Source of the DNA: Mycolicibacterium sp. lyk4-40-TYG-92
GTDB taxonomy: Bacteria > Actinomycetota > Actinomycetes > Mycobacteriales > Mycobacteriaceae
Assembly (NCBI RefSeq): GCF_030209435.1
Contig: NZ_JARVRX010000005.1
Location: forward strand, 62,001-126,000
Length of the DNA: 64,000 nucleotides
Reading direction: 5' to 3'
Both the position numbers and the translations under genes were made by a program. The notes under the pieces were generated by a model. The model saw only the letters and a list, made by a program, of their open reading frames with translations. It did no database searches and had not been told where the DNA came from. This document shows positions 56,670 to 64,000 of this stretch, one piece after another; position 1 is the stretch's first letter; every line of letters begins with the position of its first letter.

Positions 56670-57527
56670 ATGGCCGAGACATTCGCAGTAATCGGCGCCA
56701 CCGGGGCGACGGGCGGTGCCGTCGCCGGCGCCCTCGTCGAGCGTGGCCTACGAGTGCGCGCCATCGCACGCAACCCCCAATCGCCTCGCGCGCAGAAACT
56801 CTCGCAAGAGGGCATCGAGATCGCTGTGGCCGACCTCGGCGACGAACAAGCCCTCGCCGACGCCTTCACCGGCGTCACGGGGGTCTTCGCGGTCACCACG
56901 CCTTTCGAAGAGGGCCCCGATATCGAAGTGGCCCAAGGTTTGCACATCATCGGCGCCGCAGTGAAGGCCCAAGTCCCCCATTTGGTCTGCTCCTCGGTGT
57001 CCAATGCCGACCAGCACACCGGGATCCCGCATTTCGACAGCAAGGCCGAGATCGAAGAGGCTCTCGCCGCGTCTGGCGTGCCCCACACGATCGTCGGTCC
57101 GACCTACTTCTACGACAACATGCTGGGCGGGATCGACGATCTCCAGTCGGGTCGATTCTCGTTGCCGTTGCCGCAGACCACACCACTGCAGCAACTTTCG
57201 CGGCGCGACCTGGGCCGGTTCGTCGCCACCATCCTGCAGGAACCGCAACGCTTTACGGGGCTGCGCATCGACGTCGCTTCCGATGCGCCGACGCCACGCC
57301 AGATGACCGCCGCCCTTGAGCATGCGTTGGGTTACCCGATCGAACTGATCACCTACGACCCGTCCCGAATCGCCTCCGCCGATATGCGGGCCATGTTCAG
57401 CTTCCTGTCCGGGCATGGTTACAGCGCAGATATCGCCGACCTGCATCGGCGATATCCGGAGATCGGATGGCAGACGTTCAGCGACTGGGTAGCCGAACAC
57501 CTCACCGCGCGCCCGGGCCGCCGGTAA
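56670..57527 (+). CDS. NmrA-like NAD(P)-binding protein
   Basis: The 285-residue atypical short-chain dehydrogenase has the NmrA/HSCARG-type dinucleotide motif VIGATGATGGAVAGAL at the N-terminus, followed by the RAIARNPQSPRA strand and helix that recognises the phosphate of NADPH. The SVSNADQHTGIPHFDSKAEIEE and PTYFYDN segments fit the family. It lacks the usual YxxxK catalytic pair, so it may be a redox sensor or reductase. ATG at 56670 has AGGAGG five bases upstream and is preferred over the GTG at 56652. Confidence 0.85.
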   Translation: MAETFAVIGATGATGGAVAGALVERGLRVRAIARNPQSPRAQKLSQEGIEIAVADLGDEQALADAFTGVTGVFAVTTPFEEGPDIEVAQGLHIIGAAVKAQVPHLVCSSVSNADQHTGIPHFDSKAEIEEALAASGVPHTIVGPTYFYDNMLGGIDDLQSGRFSLPLPQTTPLQQLSRRDLGRFVATILQEPQRFTGLRIDVASDAPTPRQMTAALEHALGYPIELITYDPSRIASADMRAMFSFLSGHGYSADIADLHRRYPEIGWQTFSDWVAEHLTARPGRR

Positions 57528-57548
57528 GCGCGCAACCAGCCGGCACGA

Positions 57549-59144
57549 TCACCGGATCCGGAGAAATGCCTGTTGGTCAGCCCGCCCGTCCACAGTCAAC
57601 TCCAGTGCCCTCGTCATGACGTCGTGGTCCGAGGACAACCATCGGACGGTGTGCTGATGATGGAATTCAGCCCATGACGGCACGACAAATTGTTCGACGA
57701 CAAGTTCGGCATGTTCGCCGCTGCGATACAACCGCCAGGAATGTCCACCCGTGCGTCGACGTGCCTGACCGACGTCGTGCATCACTTCGATGAATTCCGC
57801 CAAAGCCTCGTCTGCGACGCGGTAGGAGGTGGTGATCAGCACCGGGCCGCCATCGGCTTCGGGCATCATCACGACATGCGGCGCCGGCCAAGCCGTGGAT
57901 ACCTCGCGGTCGAGCTTGCCGGTGCAGGGGTGCAGCGGCAGCATGGTCACCGTCGCTGCCACCATGACCAGACAGATAGCGGCGCCCACAAGCGACGTGG
58001 CCAATCCAGCGTGCGACGCGACAGCGCCCCACACCACTGAGCCGAACGCCTGCGCTCCCATGAACACCAGCAGATACACCGCCAGGCCACGGGACCGTGC
58101 CCAAGGTGCCAACGACAGCTGTGCGGCGGTATTCAGGGTGGTCAACGTCATGAGCCAGGCGGTCCCCGACAGCATCAACGGAATCACGGCGAAAGCGAAC
58201 GGGAGGCCCGCACAAGCCAGCATGCCGGCCGCGTAGAGCAGCGCCGACACGGCCAACAATGCATTGTCCGGCAGCCACTTTCGCAATACTGGCACTACGG
58301 GCACCCCGGCCACGGCACCCGCTCCAAGACAGGCCAACACCAGACCGTAGCCCGCTGCACCCTGGTGCCAGTGCAGCGCCGAGGCCAGCGGCAGCAGCGC
58401 CCACAAGGCCGATGCCGGAAAGGCAAAAAGCCCAGCGCGTAACAGTATTCGGCGCACGATGGGGGCTGATTTGACGTACCGGGCGCCGGATACGAACGAA
58501 TGCCAGAACGGTTCGCGGGGGCCGGTGCCACCGCTCGGTGCACGTCGCCAGAGCACCAGCGCGATGATCACCCCGGCGAAAGAGACGGTGTTCAGCGCGA
58601 ACACGGCAGCGGGTCCGGCGGCCGCGACCACGAGCCCCGCTATGGCCGGGCCAATGGCCCGAGCGGCATTGACCGTCACGCTACCGAGCGCGGATGCTGA
58701 CCGAATCTGTTCTCGTGGAACCAGTTCAGGCTGGATCGCCTGCCAGGGCGGAGACGACAGTGCTGCTCCGCATCCCATGGCAAAGGTCAGCACCAGCAGT
58801 AGCACCGGCGTGAGTACGCCGGTCACGGTCAAGGCGGTGAGCGCTGCCGCGGCGACCATCGTGTACGCGGTGGTGACAATCAACAAACGTCGTCGGTCGA
58901 AGATGTCGGCCAGCGCTCCCGCCGGCAGGGCGAGTATCAACGTCGGTGTCAGGCTGGCCGTCTGGACCAGTGCAACCATCGTCGGGCTGGTGTGAGCGGC
59001 GACCAGGAACCATTGCGCACCGACCGTCTGCATCCAACTGCCGATGTTGGATGCCAGTTGCGCGATGAACAGATTGCGGTAGACCTGGTTGCGCAGCGGC
59101 GCCCATGCCGTCGACCGTGAATCAGCCTCTGTACCAGCCGCCAT
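57549..59144 (-). CDS. MFS exporter (EntS-like) with C-terminal soluble domain
   Basis: The 531-residue protein has about twelve membrane segments in residues 20-410, with the MFS motif GALADIFDRRRLLI, and belongs to the EntS/DUF894-like group. A 110-residue soluble C-terminus (about 425-531) with the pattern VLITTSYRVADEALAEFIEVMHD resembles an antibiotic-monooxygenase-type ferredoxin-like fold, as is usual for this MFS subgroup. It lies 18 bases after the VOC lipoprotein gene. It may expel the pathway's substrate or a toxic intermediate. Confidence 0.85.
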   Translation of the reverse strand: MAAGTEADSRSTAWAPLRNQVYRNLFIAQLASNIGSWMQTVGAQWFLVAAHTSPTMVALVQTASLTPTLILALPAGALADIFDRRRLLIVTTAYTMVAAAALTALTVTGVLTPVLLLVLTFAMGCGAALSSPPWQAIQPELVPREQIRSASALGSVTVNAARAIGPAIAGLVVAAAGPAAVFALNTVSFAGVIIALVLWRRAPSGGTGPREPFWHSFVSGARYVKSAPIVRRILLRAGLFAFPASALWALLPLASALHWHQGAAGYGLVLACLGAGAVAGVPVVPVLRKWLPDNALLAVSALLYAAGMLACAGLPFAFAVIPLMLSGTAWLMTLTTLNTAAQLSLAPWARSRGLAVYLLVFMGAQAFGSVVWGAVASHAGLATSLVGAAICLVMVAATVTMLPLHPCTGKLDREVSTAWPAPHVVMMPEADGGPVLITTSYRVADEALAEFIEVMHDVGQARRRTGGHSWRLYRSGEHAELVVEQFVVPSWAEFHHQHTVRWLSSDHDVMTRALELTVDGRADQQAFLRIR

Positions 59145-59162
59145 TGGTGAGACGCTAGCCGA

Positions 59163-60095
59163 TCAGTCGGCATGCAGTTCAGCGATGTAACCACCCGGCC
59201 ACTGCAGCATTGCCGAAGTGGTACTGCCGGAGCGCACGGGTGCACCGAGCACACTCGCGCCGACGGCCACCGCCTTCGCGATGACGGCAGAAACATCAGC
59301 GACGCGATACCCCGCGAGTTCTCGGCCATACGGATATGGCAATTGGCCGTCGGTCACGGCGATGATCGTGTCACCGAACGGTGAGGTGAGGCGAATTCGG
59401 CGAAAGGTGGTGCCTGGCTTGCCGATCAGGACCCCGTCGGCGGTCGCGGCATCGGTGTCGATGCGACCGTGAGTGAACTGCAGATAGCTTTTCAGGAACT
59501 GATCCACTCTCGCCGCCGGCAGATAGATCCGGTTGTCAGGCACCGAGGCCAACGGCGGATAGCTGGGTGCCGTTGTGTGCCAGTACAGTTGGGCATTCAC
59601 TCCACCGGGGAACTCGATGACGGTGTCGCGGCCGATCGGATCGGGAAACGGCTCGACGACGACGGCAGCACCGGCGTCGCGGGCCTCTTGAACACCGGCG
59701 TCGAAGTCCCGCAACAACCAACCCGTGCGTTCGGAGCCAAACGGGTACGGCACCCCGGTGGTGAACTCGAACGCCGAGATGGTGCCGACCGAAGACAAGA
59801 TCAGCTGCGATTTCGTCTGGCTGGGCGTGGGGGTGACGGTAACGACAGCCTGTGGCTTCGCAGATCCGCCGAAAGTGGCCAGCCAACTGCGCACAAAGGC
59901 GTCGAGCTGGCCCGGCACAACGTAGACATGCACAGAGTCGTACTGCGCACCCACCGCTTGGCTGACTCCGGCGGCGGGGCCGGCCGCCGTCGGAGCAGGC
60001 GCCTGACCACCCGCGCAGGACGCCACCACTACAACGGCCAACGCAGCTACGGCCAGACGTGCGACGGCGGAACGATGTTGAGGATCGGCTGTCAT
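59163..60095 (-). CDS. Lipoprotein with tandem VOC/glyoxalase-like domains
   Basis: The 310-residue protein begins with a lipoprotein signal peptide (lipobox VASC; Cys near residue 27). Two related segments follow: about 45-165 (YDSVHVYVVPGQLDAFV to EFPGGVNAQLYWH) and about 180-305 (RIYLPAARVDQFLK to QWPGGYIAELH). Both contain the sequence 'PYPfGrE..G' and end in 'PGG..aeLh', so the domain was duplicated. An exported VOC protein might bind or sequester an aromatic compound. ATG at 60095 is chosen because it puts the signal peptide first; the frame opens at 60188. Confidence 0.72.
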   Translation of the reverse strand: MTADPQHRSAVARLAVAALAVVVVASCAGGQAPAPTAAGPAAGVSQAVGAQYDSVHVYVVPGQLDAFVRSWLATFGGSAKPQAVVTVTPTPSQTKSQLILSSVGTISAFEFTTGVPYPFGSERTGWLLRDFDAGVQEARDAGAAVVVEPFPDPIGRDTVIEFPGGVNAQLYWHTTAPSYPPLASVPDNRIYLPAARVDQFLKSYLQFTHGRIDTDAATADGVLIGKPGTTFRRIRLTSPFGDTIIAVTDGQLPYPYGRELAGYRVADVSAVIAKAVAVGASVLGAPVRSGSTTSAMLQWPGGYIAELHAD

Positions 60096-60192
60096 CGTCA
60101 CCTTCGGATCGGGTTCAATCGAGGATTCTGTGCGGGGTACGTCACTTGCGTGGTTGTCCCTTCTGTATAGCCGACGCTGCTGCCCCATTCAT

Positions 60193-60206
60193 CAGTTTGA
60201 TGACTG
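60193..60206. promoter_or_regulatory. Shared island operator (site 3)
   Basis: CAGTTTGATGACTG, flanked by AT and AG, matches CAGTCANNTGACTG except for two bases of the left arm. It lies in the divergent promoter between the VOC lipoprotein and the amidohydrolase, 51 bases from site 4, which is about five helical turns. Confidence 0.6.
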
Positions 60207-60243
60207 AGCGAAACCGGTCCGCTGCTGTTCATCACAAGAACGA

Positions 60244-60257
60244 CAGTCAACTGACTG
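60244..60257. promoter_or_regulatory. Shared island operator (site 4)
   Basis: CAGTCAACTGACTG is a perfect copy of the consensus, with arms CAGTCA/TGACTG around AC. It ends 55 bases before the amidohydrolase start and is followed by a further partial half-site (TGATGACTCAG to 60266). Confidence 0.7.
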
Positions 60258-60312
60258 ATGACTCAGCGGTGCTGCGCTGGAACCGTGGCATCGGCGACGT
60301 CCAGGAGGTGGT

Positions 60313-61320
60313 ATGACGATCACGGTGTATCCGTCACCGGCGAGTGCCGATGGCGTCGATGTTCGGGTGGTCACGCTCGAGGAGCACTACTCCACTGCGG
60401 ACTACCTTGCGGCCACTGACCAATTCATGCCGGCCGCCGCGCAATCTGCGACGCTGCGAGCGGCCCTGCTCGACCTCGATGACGCCCGAATCGCTGCCAT
60501 GGACGCCGGCGGCGTCGATGTTCAGGTGCTCTCCCTGGCCGCCGGCGGTCAGCACCGACTGGCCCCGGCCGATGCCACCGCACTGGTCCGGGATGCCAAC
60601 GACACAGCACACGCCGCGACCCTCAGACATCCGGGCCGGTTGCGCATGTTTGCGAGCCTGGCTCTCCGACAGCCTGATCAGGCCGCTGAGGAGCTGCGCC
60701 GTGGGGTACGCGAATTGGGCTGTGTCGGTGGCTTTCTCGACGGCACCACAGGCGGCAGTTTTCTCGACGATGCGCGTTATACCCCCATCTTCGAGGCTGC
60801 CTCGGAACTGGACGTGCCGCTGTACATACACCCGTCGCCACCGCCTCGCGCTGTGCGGGACATCTATACCGCCGGCCTGCCCGAGCGCAGCGCGTACTTC
60901 CTGGCCACCGCCGCGTACACCTGGCATGCGGAACTCGGATTACATTGTCTGCGCATCATTCTCGGTGGCGTGCTCGACCGGTTCCCGAAGGTGCGCCTGA
61001 TCATCGGGCACCTCGGCGAACACTTGCCGTACTCCCTGCTGCGCGCCCAGGACGGTTTGCCCACGTCGGTGACGGGACTCGAACGCCCCGTCAGCGACTA
61101 TTTCCTGGACCACTTCACCATCACCACGAGCGGCTATTTCACGGCACCACCCTTCATGTGCGCACGCGACGTCATGGGTGCCGACAACATCATGTACTCG
61201 GTGGACTACCCCTACAGGTCTCCTTCCTCCGGAGCGGAATTCCTTCGCCGACTGCCGATTCCGGTCGCGGAGCTGGCCAAGCTGGCCTCGGGAAACGCGG
61301 AACGGATCCTCCGCCTATGA
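60313..61320 (+). CDS. Amidohydrolase-2 family metal-dependent decarboxylase/hydrolase
   Basis: The 335-residue TIM-barrel enzyme resembles gamma-resorcylate and 5-carboxyvanillate decarboxylases and the ACMSD superfamily. Metal-binding positions fit: EEHYS near the start (Glu and His), YIHPSPPP, IIGHLGEHLPY and YSVDYPY (Asp). It would remove carbon dioxide from a carboxylated aromatic or hydrolyse a ring amide. A strong AGGAGGT ribosome-binding site precedes the ATG. It starts an operon with the flavin monooxygenase and the molybdenum hydroxylase, each pair joined by ATGA overlaps. Confidence 0.88.
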   Translation: MTITVYPSPASADGVDVRVVTLEEHYSTADYLAATDQFMPAAAQSATLRAALLDLDDARIAAMDAGGVDVQVLSLAAGGQHRLAPADATALVRDANDTAHAATLRHPGRLRMFASLALRQPDQAAEELRRGVRELGCVGGFLDGTTGGSFLDDARYTPIFEAASELDVPLYIHPSPPPRAVRDIYTAGLPERSAYFLATAAYTWHAELGLHCLRIILGGVLDRFPKVRLIIGHLGEHLPYSLLRAQDGLPTSVTGLERPVSDYFLDHFTITTSGYFTAPPFMCARDVMGADNIMYSVDYPYRSPSSGAEFLRRLPIPVAELAKLASGNAERILRL

Positions 61321-62492
61321 GCGCCGATCGCGAACGTTGGACCGTGGCGATCGTCGGCGGCTCCTTGGCCGGGCTGGCTGCCGCTCTGGAGCTGAGGCGT
61401 CTCACCACCGCGGATATCACCGTTTTCGAACAGACAGCGGGACGGCTCGAGGGACGCGGTGCGGGCATCGTCATGCAACCGGAAATCGAAGCGCTGCTCT
61501 CGATGTCGCATATTGCGCCCGAGGCGGTGACAGTGCCGATCGTGGACCGCCAACTCCTGCATCGACACAGTCCGCCGCGGGTGTTCACCCAGCCACAGAC
61601 GATGACCGCGTGGGACACGCTCTACCGCACCTTTCGGGGCGCGCTGCGCGGCGTCGACTATCGGCAGGGCCTCGGAATAACGACCGTGACCGCGAGCGAC
61701 CACAGCGCCGTCCTGACCTTTGCGGACGGCACCACCTCCGACTGGGACATCGTGATCGGAGCGGATGGGATCGGTTCTACTGTGCGGCAATTCGTTCAGC
61801 CCGAGCAGCCCAGCTACAGCGGATACGTGGCCTGGCGTGGACTAGAACGGGAGAGCGACCTCCCACCTGACCTGACCCGTGAATTGACTGACCGCTTCAC
61901 TCTGTTCAGCGCCAACGGGGTGCAATTCTTGTGCTACCTGGTGCCTGGTCCCGCCGGGGAGACCGAGCCAGGCCTACGGCGTGTCAACTGGGTATGGTAT
62001 GTCAATGCGTCACCAGAAGCCTTCGGCGACATCATGACTGGACGGTCCGGGCGGCGATACGCGTACTTCCTGCCGGCCGACGACGTATCTACCGCCAGTA
62101 CGGCCACCCTGCAGGCATTGGCCGAGACCGAATTGCCGCCGTTGTTCGCCGAGCTCCTCGGCCGCTCCGCCCCGTTTCTGCAGCCGGTGATGGACCTACC
62201 CAGTGGCCGCCTCCGCCGCGGGCCGGTTTTTGTGATCGGTGATGCCGCCGGCACTGTGCGGCCGCATACCGCGTCGGGCACGTCGAAATCGATCGGCGAC
62301 GCCTCATCGTTGGCACAGGCCCTGAGCACCCGCACGACGCAGAACCCACTGCCGGAACCGGCCCTACGCCAATGGGAGAACTACCGATTACGAGTCCTGC
62401 AGGACATCGCAGCCGTCGGCATCACCCGCGCGGTCGTATCGCGGCTCGGCACCACTGATAGCGCCCCGATATGGGACCGAGCCGTCCGATGA
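61317..62492 (+). CDS. FAD monooxygenase, 2,6-dihydroxypyridine 3-hydroxylase-like
   Basis: The 391-residue flavoprotein has the FAD motif AIVGGSLAGLAAALEL, GRGAGIVMQPE, the middle IGADGIGSTVR, a GYVAWRGLE strand and GDAAGTVRPHTASGTSKS(I)GDA. The last motif and the GYVxWRG sequence are those of 2,6-dihydroxypyridine 3-hydroxylase of nicotine degradation rather than of salicylate-type enzymes. It probably hydroxylates a nitrogen-containing or phenolic ring. The ATG overlaps the amidohydrolase stop, and its own stop overlaps the next ATG. Confidence 0.85.
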   Translation: MSADRERWTVAIVGGSLAGLAAALELRRLTTADITVFEQTAGRLEGRGAGIVMQPEIEALLSMSHIAPEAVTVPIVDRQLLHRHSPPRVFTQPQTMTAWDTLYRTFRGALRGVDYRQGLGITTVTASDHSAVLTFADGTTSDWDIVIGADGIGSTVRQFVQPEQPSYSGYVAWRGLERESDLPPDLTRELTDRFTLFSANGVQFLCYLVPGPAGETEPGLRRVNWVWYVNASPEAFGDIMTGRSGRRYAYFLPADDVSTASTATLQALAETELPPLFAELLGRSAPFLQPVMDLPSGRLRRGPVFVIGDAAGTVRPHTASGTSKSIGDASSLAQALSTRTTQNPLPEPALRQWENYRLRVLQDIAAVGITRAVVSRLGTTDSAPIWDRAVR

Positions 62493-64000
62493 CAGCCGAC
62501 GCAGCGATCGGGCGGCCCGTCAACCGGGTCGAGGGCGACGACAAGGTGACCGGCCGAGCACGCTACGCAGCCGACACCGCGCTGCCCGATGTGCAGCATG
62601 CGGTTCTGGTGCAGTCGGATATTTCGCACGGCCGCGTCACTCATGACTCGCTGGTGGCCGCCACCTCCCGCGCCGAGGCCGCACCAGGGGTGGTGCGCGT
62701 ATTGTCGCCGCTGAATTGCCCGTCCCTGCAAGTGCTTCCCGAGGTGCTCACCTGGGACCTGCCGTTGGAACGACGACCACCGCTGTCAGATCTGACGGTC
62801 CAGCACCGCGGCCAGCATCTTGCCCTGGTCGTCGCCGACACCTTGGAGAATGCGCAGTTCGCCGCGTCGTTGATGGACCTGACCTATGACGAGCTGCCCG
62901 CCCTGCTGACAGCCCGTGAGGTGCTCGACCGGTCGGAAGACCGGAGCCACGGCGACGATCGGATTGTGCGCGGCGGGGTGTACCAGCCCGATCATTTCGT
63001 GAAACTGCCGGAAGAGAAACTCCAAGACCACCGTGGTCCCGCCGACGAACCGGTCGAGGGAACGAAAATCTCGTCCCGCTTCACCACGCCGGAGAACGCC
63101 CACTACCCCATCGAGCTGGCTTCTACGATTGCCAGTTGGGACGGCGATCACCTGACCGTGTACGACAGCACCCGGTGGATCGCCGGTGAACGACAAACGC
63201 TGGCAACCTATCTGGGCATCACGGTCGACAACATCCGAATCGTCGCTCCACTGGTCGGAGGCGCGTTCGGCTCGAAGAGTTTCATGTGGATGCACGTCGC
63301 TCTATGCGCCGTCGCGGCACGAATGACGGGGCGGGCGGTCAAGTTGGTCGTCAGCCGCGACCAGATGTTCACCTCGACCGGACATCGTCCCCACACCGAA
63401 CAGCACCTGAGTCTGGTCGCCGACGCACAGGCGCGGCTGACCAGCATCGAGCACCACACCCTCACCGAAACGTCCACCGTCGCCCACTTCTGCGAGCCGG
63501 CCGGGTTGTCGACACGGTTCCTCTATCAGTCCCCGCGAATGGTGGTGTCGCACACCGTGGCCCGGGTGAATCGGCCCACACCGTGCTTCATGCGTGGTCC
63601 AGGTGAAGCCCCCGGACTGTTCGCCCTCGAAGTCGCCATGGACGAACTCGCCCACGCACTACACGTCGATCCGCTGGATCTGCGGATCACCAATTACGCC
63701 GACGAAGACCAGGCCAGCGGCAGACCCTGGTCCGACGAGCATCTCATCGAGTGCTACCGGCGAGGATCCGATCGTTTCGGCTGGGAGCAGCGGCCGAACC
63801 AACCCCGCTCGTTGCGGCGCGACGGCGTGCTCGTCGGTTGGGGCATGGCCACCGCCACCTATCCGGGGCGCCGGATGCCGGCCGGTTGTCATGTACACAC
63901 CAGACTCGACGGCATCATCGAATTCTCCTCAGCCACACATGAAGTCGGTACCGGTGTTCGGACCGCCATGACCCAGATCGCAGCGGACGCCGCCGGCTTG
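62489..64000 (+). CDS. Molybdenum hydroxylase large subunit (xanthine dehydrogenase/PaoC family), partial
   Basis: The frame opens with ATG at 62489 (ATGA overlap with the monooxygenase stop) and runs 504 codons without a stop to the right edge. It starts with IGRPVNRVEGDDKVTGRARY, the typical start of the YagR/PaoC type of molybdopterin-binding subunit. The cofactor loop VGGAFGSKSF and the motif RGPGEAPGLFALE, which replaces the RAPGE of relatives, are visible. A full subunit has about 700-780 residues, so roughly a third is missing. Iron-sulfur and FAD subunits are not seen and may follow. It would hydroxylate an aldehyde or N-heterocycle with water as oxygen donor, with cofactor supplied through the XdhC-type protein. 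Confidence 0.9.
   Translation, partial: MTADAAIGRPVNRVEGDDKVTGRARYAADTALPDVQHAVLVQSDISHGRVTHDSLVAATSRAEAAPGVVRVLSPLNCPSLQVLPEVLTWDLPLERRPPLSDLTVQHRGQHLALVVADTLENAQFAASLMDLTYDELPALLTAREVLDRSEDRSHGDDRIVRGGVYQPDHFVKLPEEKLQDHRGPADEPVEGTKISSRFTTPENAHYPIELASTIASWDGDHLTVYDSTRWIAGERQTLATYLGITVDNIRIVAPLVGGAFGSKSFMWMHVALCAVAARMTGRAVKLVVSRDQMFTSTGHRPHTEQHLSLVADAQARLTSIEHHTLTETSTVAHFCEPAGLSTRFLYQSPRMVVSHTVARVNRPTPCFMRGPGEAPGLFALEVAMDELAHALHVDPLDLRITNYADEDQASGRPWSDEHLIECYRRGSDRFGWEQRPNQPRSLRRDGVLVGWGMATATYPGRRMPAGCHVHTRLDGIIEFSSATHEVGTGVRTAMTQIAADAAGL

Overview
The window is chromosomal DNA of a high-GC actinomycete, almost certainly a Mycobacterium/Mycolicibacterium. From about 1 to 46.7 kb the genes follow, in inverted orientation, the order I remember for M. 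tuberculosis Rv1608c-Rv1631: coaE, rpsA, polA, the Rv1628c/Rv1627c pair, pdtaR (Rv1626), the membrane adenylate cyclase Rv1625c, cydABDC, tesB, pyk, an Rv1616-like DUF2752 protein, lgt, trpA-trpB-trpC-membrane protein-trpE and bcpB. Protein sequences match what I recall of the tuberculosis proteins closely enough to fix several start codons. No database search was possible, so identities rest on motifs and memory.

Layout. 1-7.6 kb: coaE start (partial), an AztD-like lipoprotein, rpsA with a strong terminator, a PrsW-family protease, a LysE-family exporter and polA. 7.6-12.7 kb: a secreted protein, a TetR/flavin monooxygenase operon with a perfect palindromic operator, a divergent DUF35/thiolase operon behind a KstR-like box, then DUF167 and macrodomain genes flanked by two copies of a 59-bp palindromic repeat. 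12.7-18 kb: a branched-chain amino-acid type ABC operon (livK-H-M-G-F) with an internal hairpin. 18-22.4 kb: pdtaR, a tRNA with a Leu CAA anticodon but a short variable loop, an orphan type VII secretion substrate pair, a secreted glycoside hydrolase with a Pro/Lys repeat tail, and an AT-rich gap. 22.4-28.2 kb: adenylate cyclase, and a polar amino-acid ABC transporter in one operon with a two-component system. 28.4-35.3 kb: HdeD-like protein and cydABDC with a 12-codon micro-ORF between cydA and cydB. 35-46.7 kb: thioesterase, pyruvate kinase, Lgt with a very long acidic tail, and the trp operon.

From 46.7 kb to the right edge lies an accessory catabolic island. It holds an XdhC-type molybdenum-cofactor maturation factor, a Rieske-fused glutamate-synthase-like FMN/3Fe-4S protein overlapping a Rieske-fused thiamine-diphosphate enzyme, two alpha/beta hydrolases (one with Cys at the nucleophile position), a large LuxR/LAL regulator, an NmrA-type reductase, an exporter, a tandem VOC-fold lipoprotein, a metal-dependent amidohydrolase/decarboxylase, a 2,6-dihydroxypyridine-hydroxylase-like flavoprotein and a molybdenum hydroxylase large subunit cut by the window edge. 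A palindrome of consensus CAGTCANNTGACTG recurs upstream of the XdhC gene, the first hydrolase and both sides of the lipoprotein/amidohydrolase divergent promoter, never seen by me in the core half. This suggests one regulon, most simply controlled by the LuxR-type regulator in its middle. The enzyme set suggests breakdown of a nitrogen heteroaromatic compound; the substrate is not deducible from the sequence.
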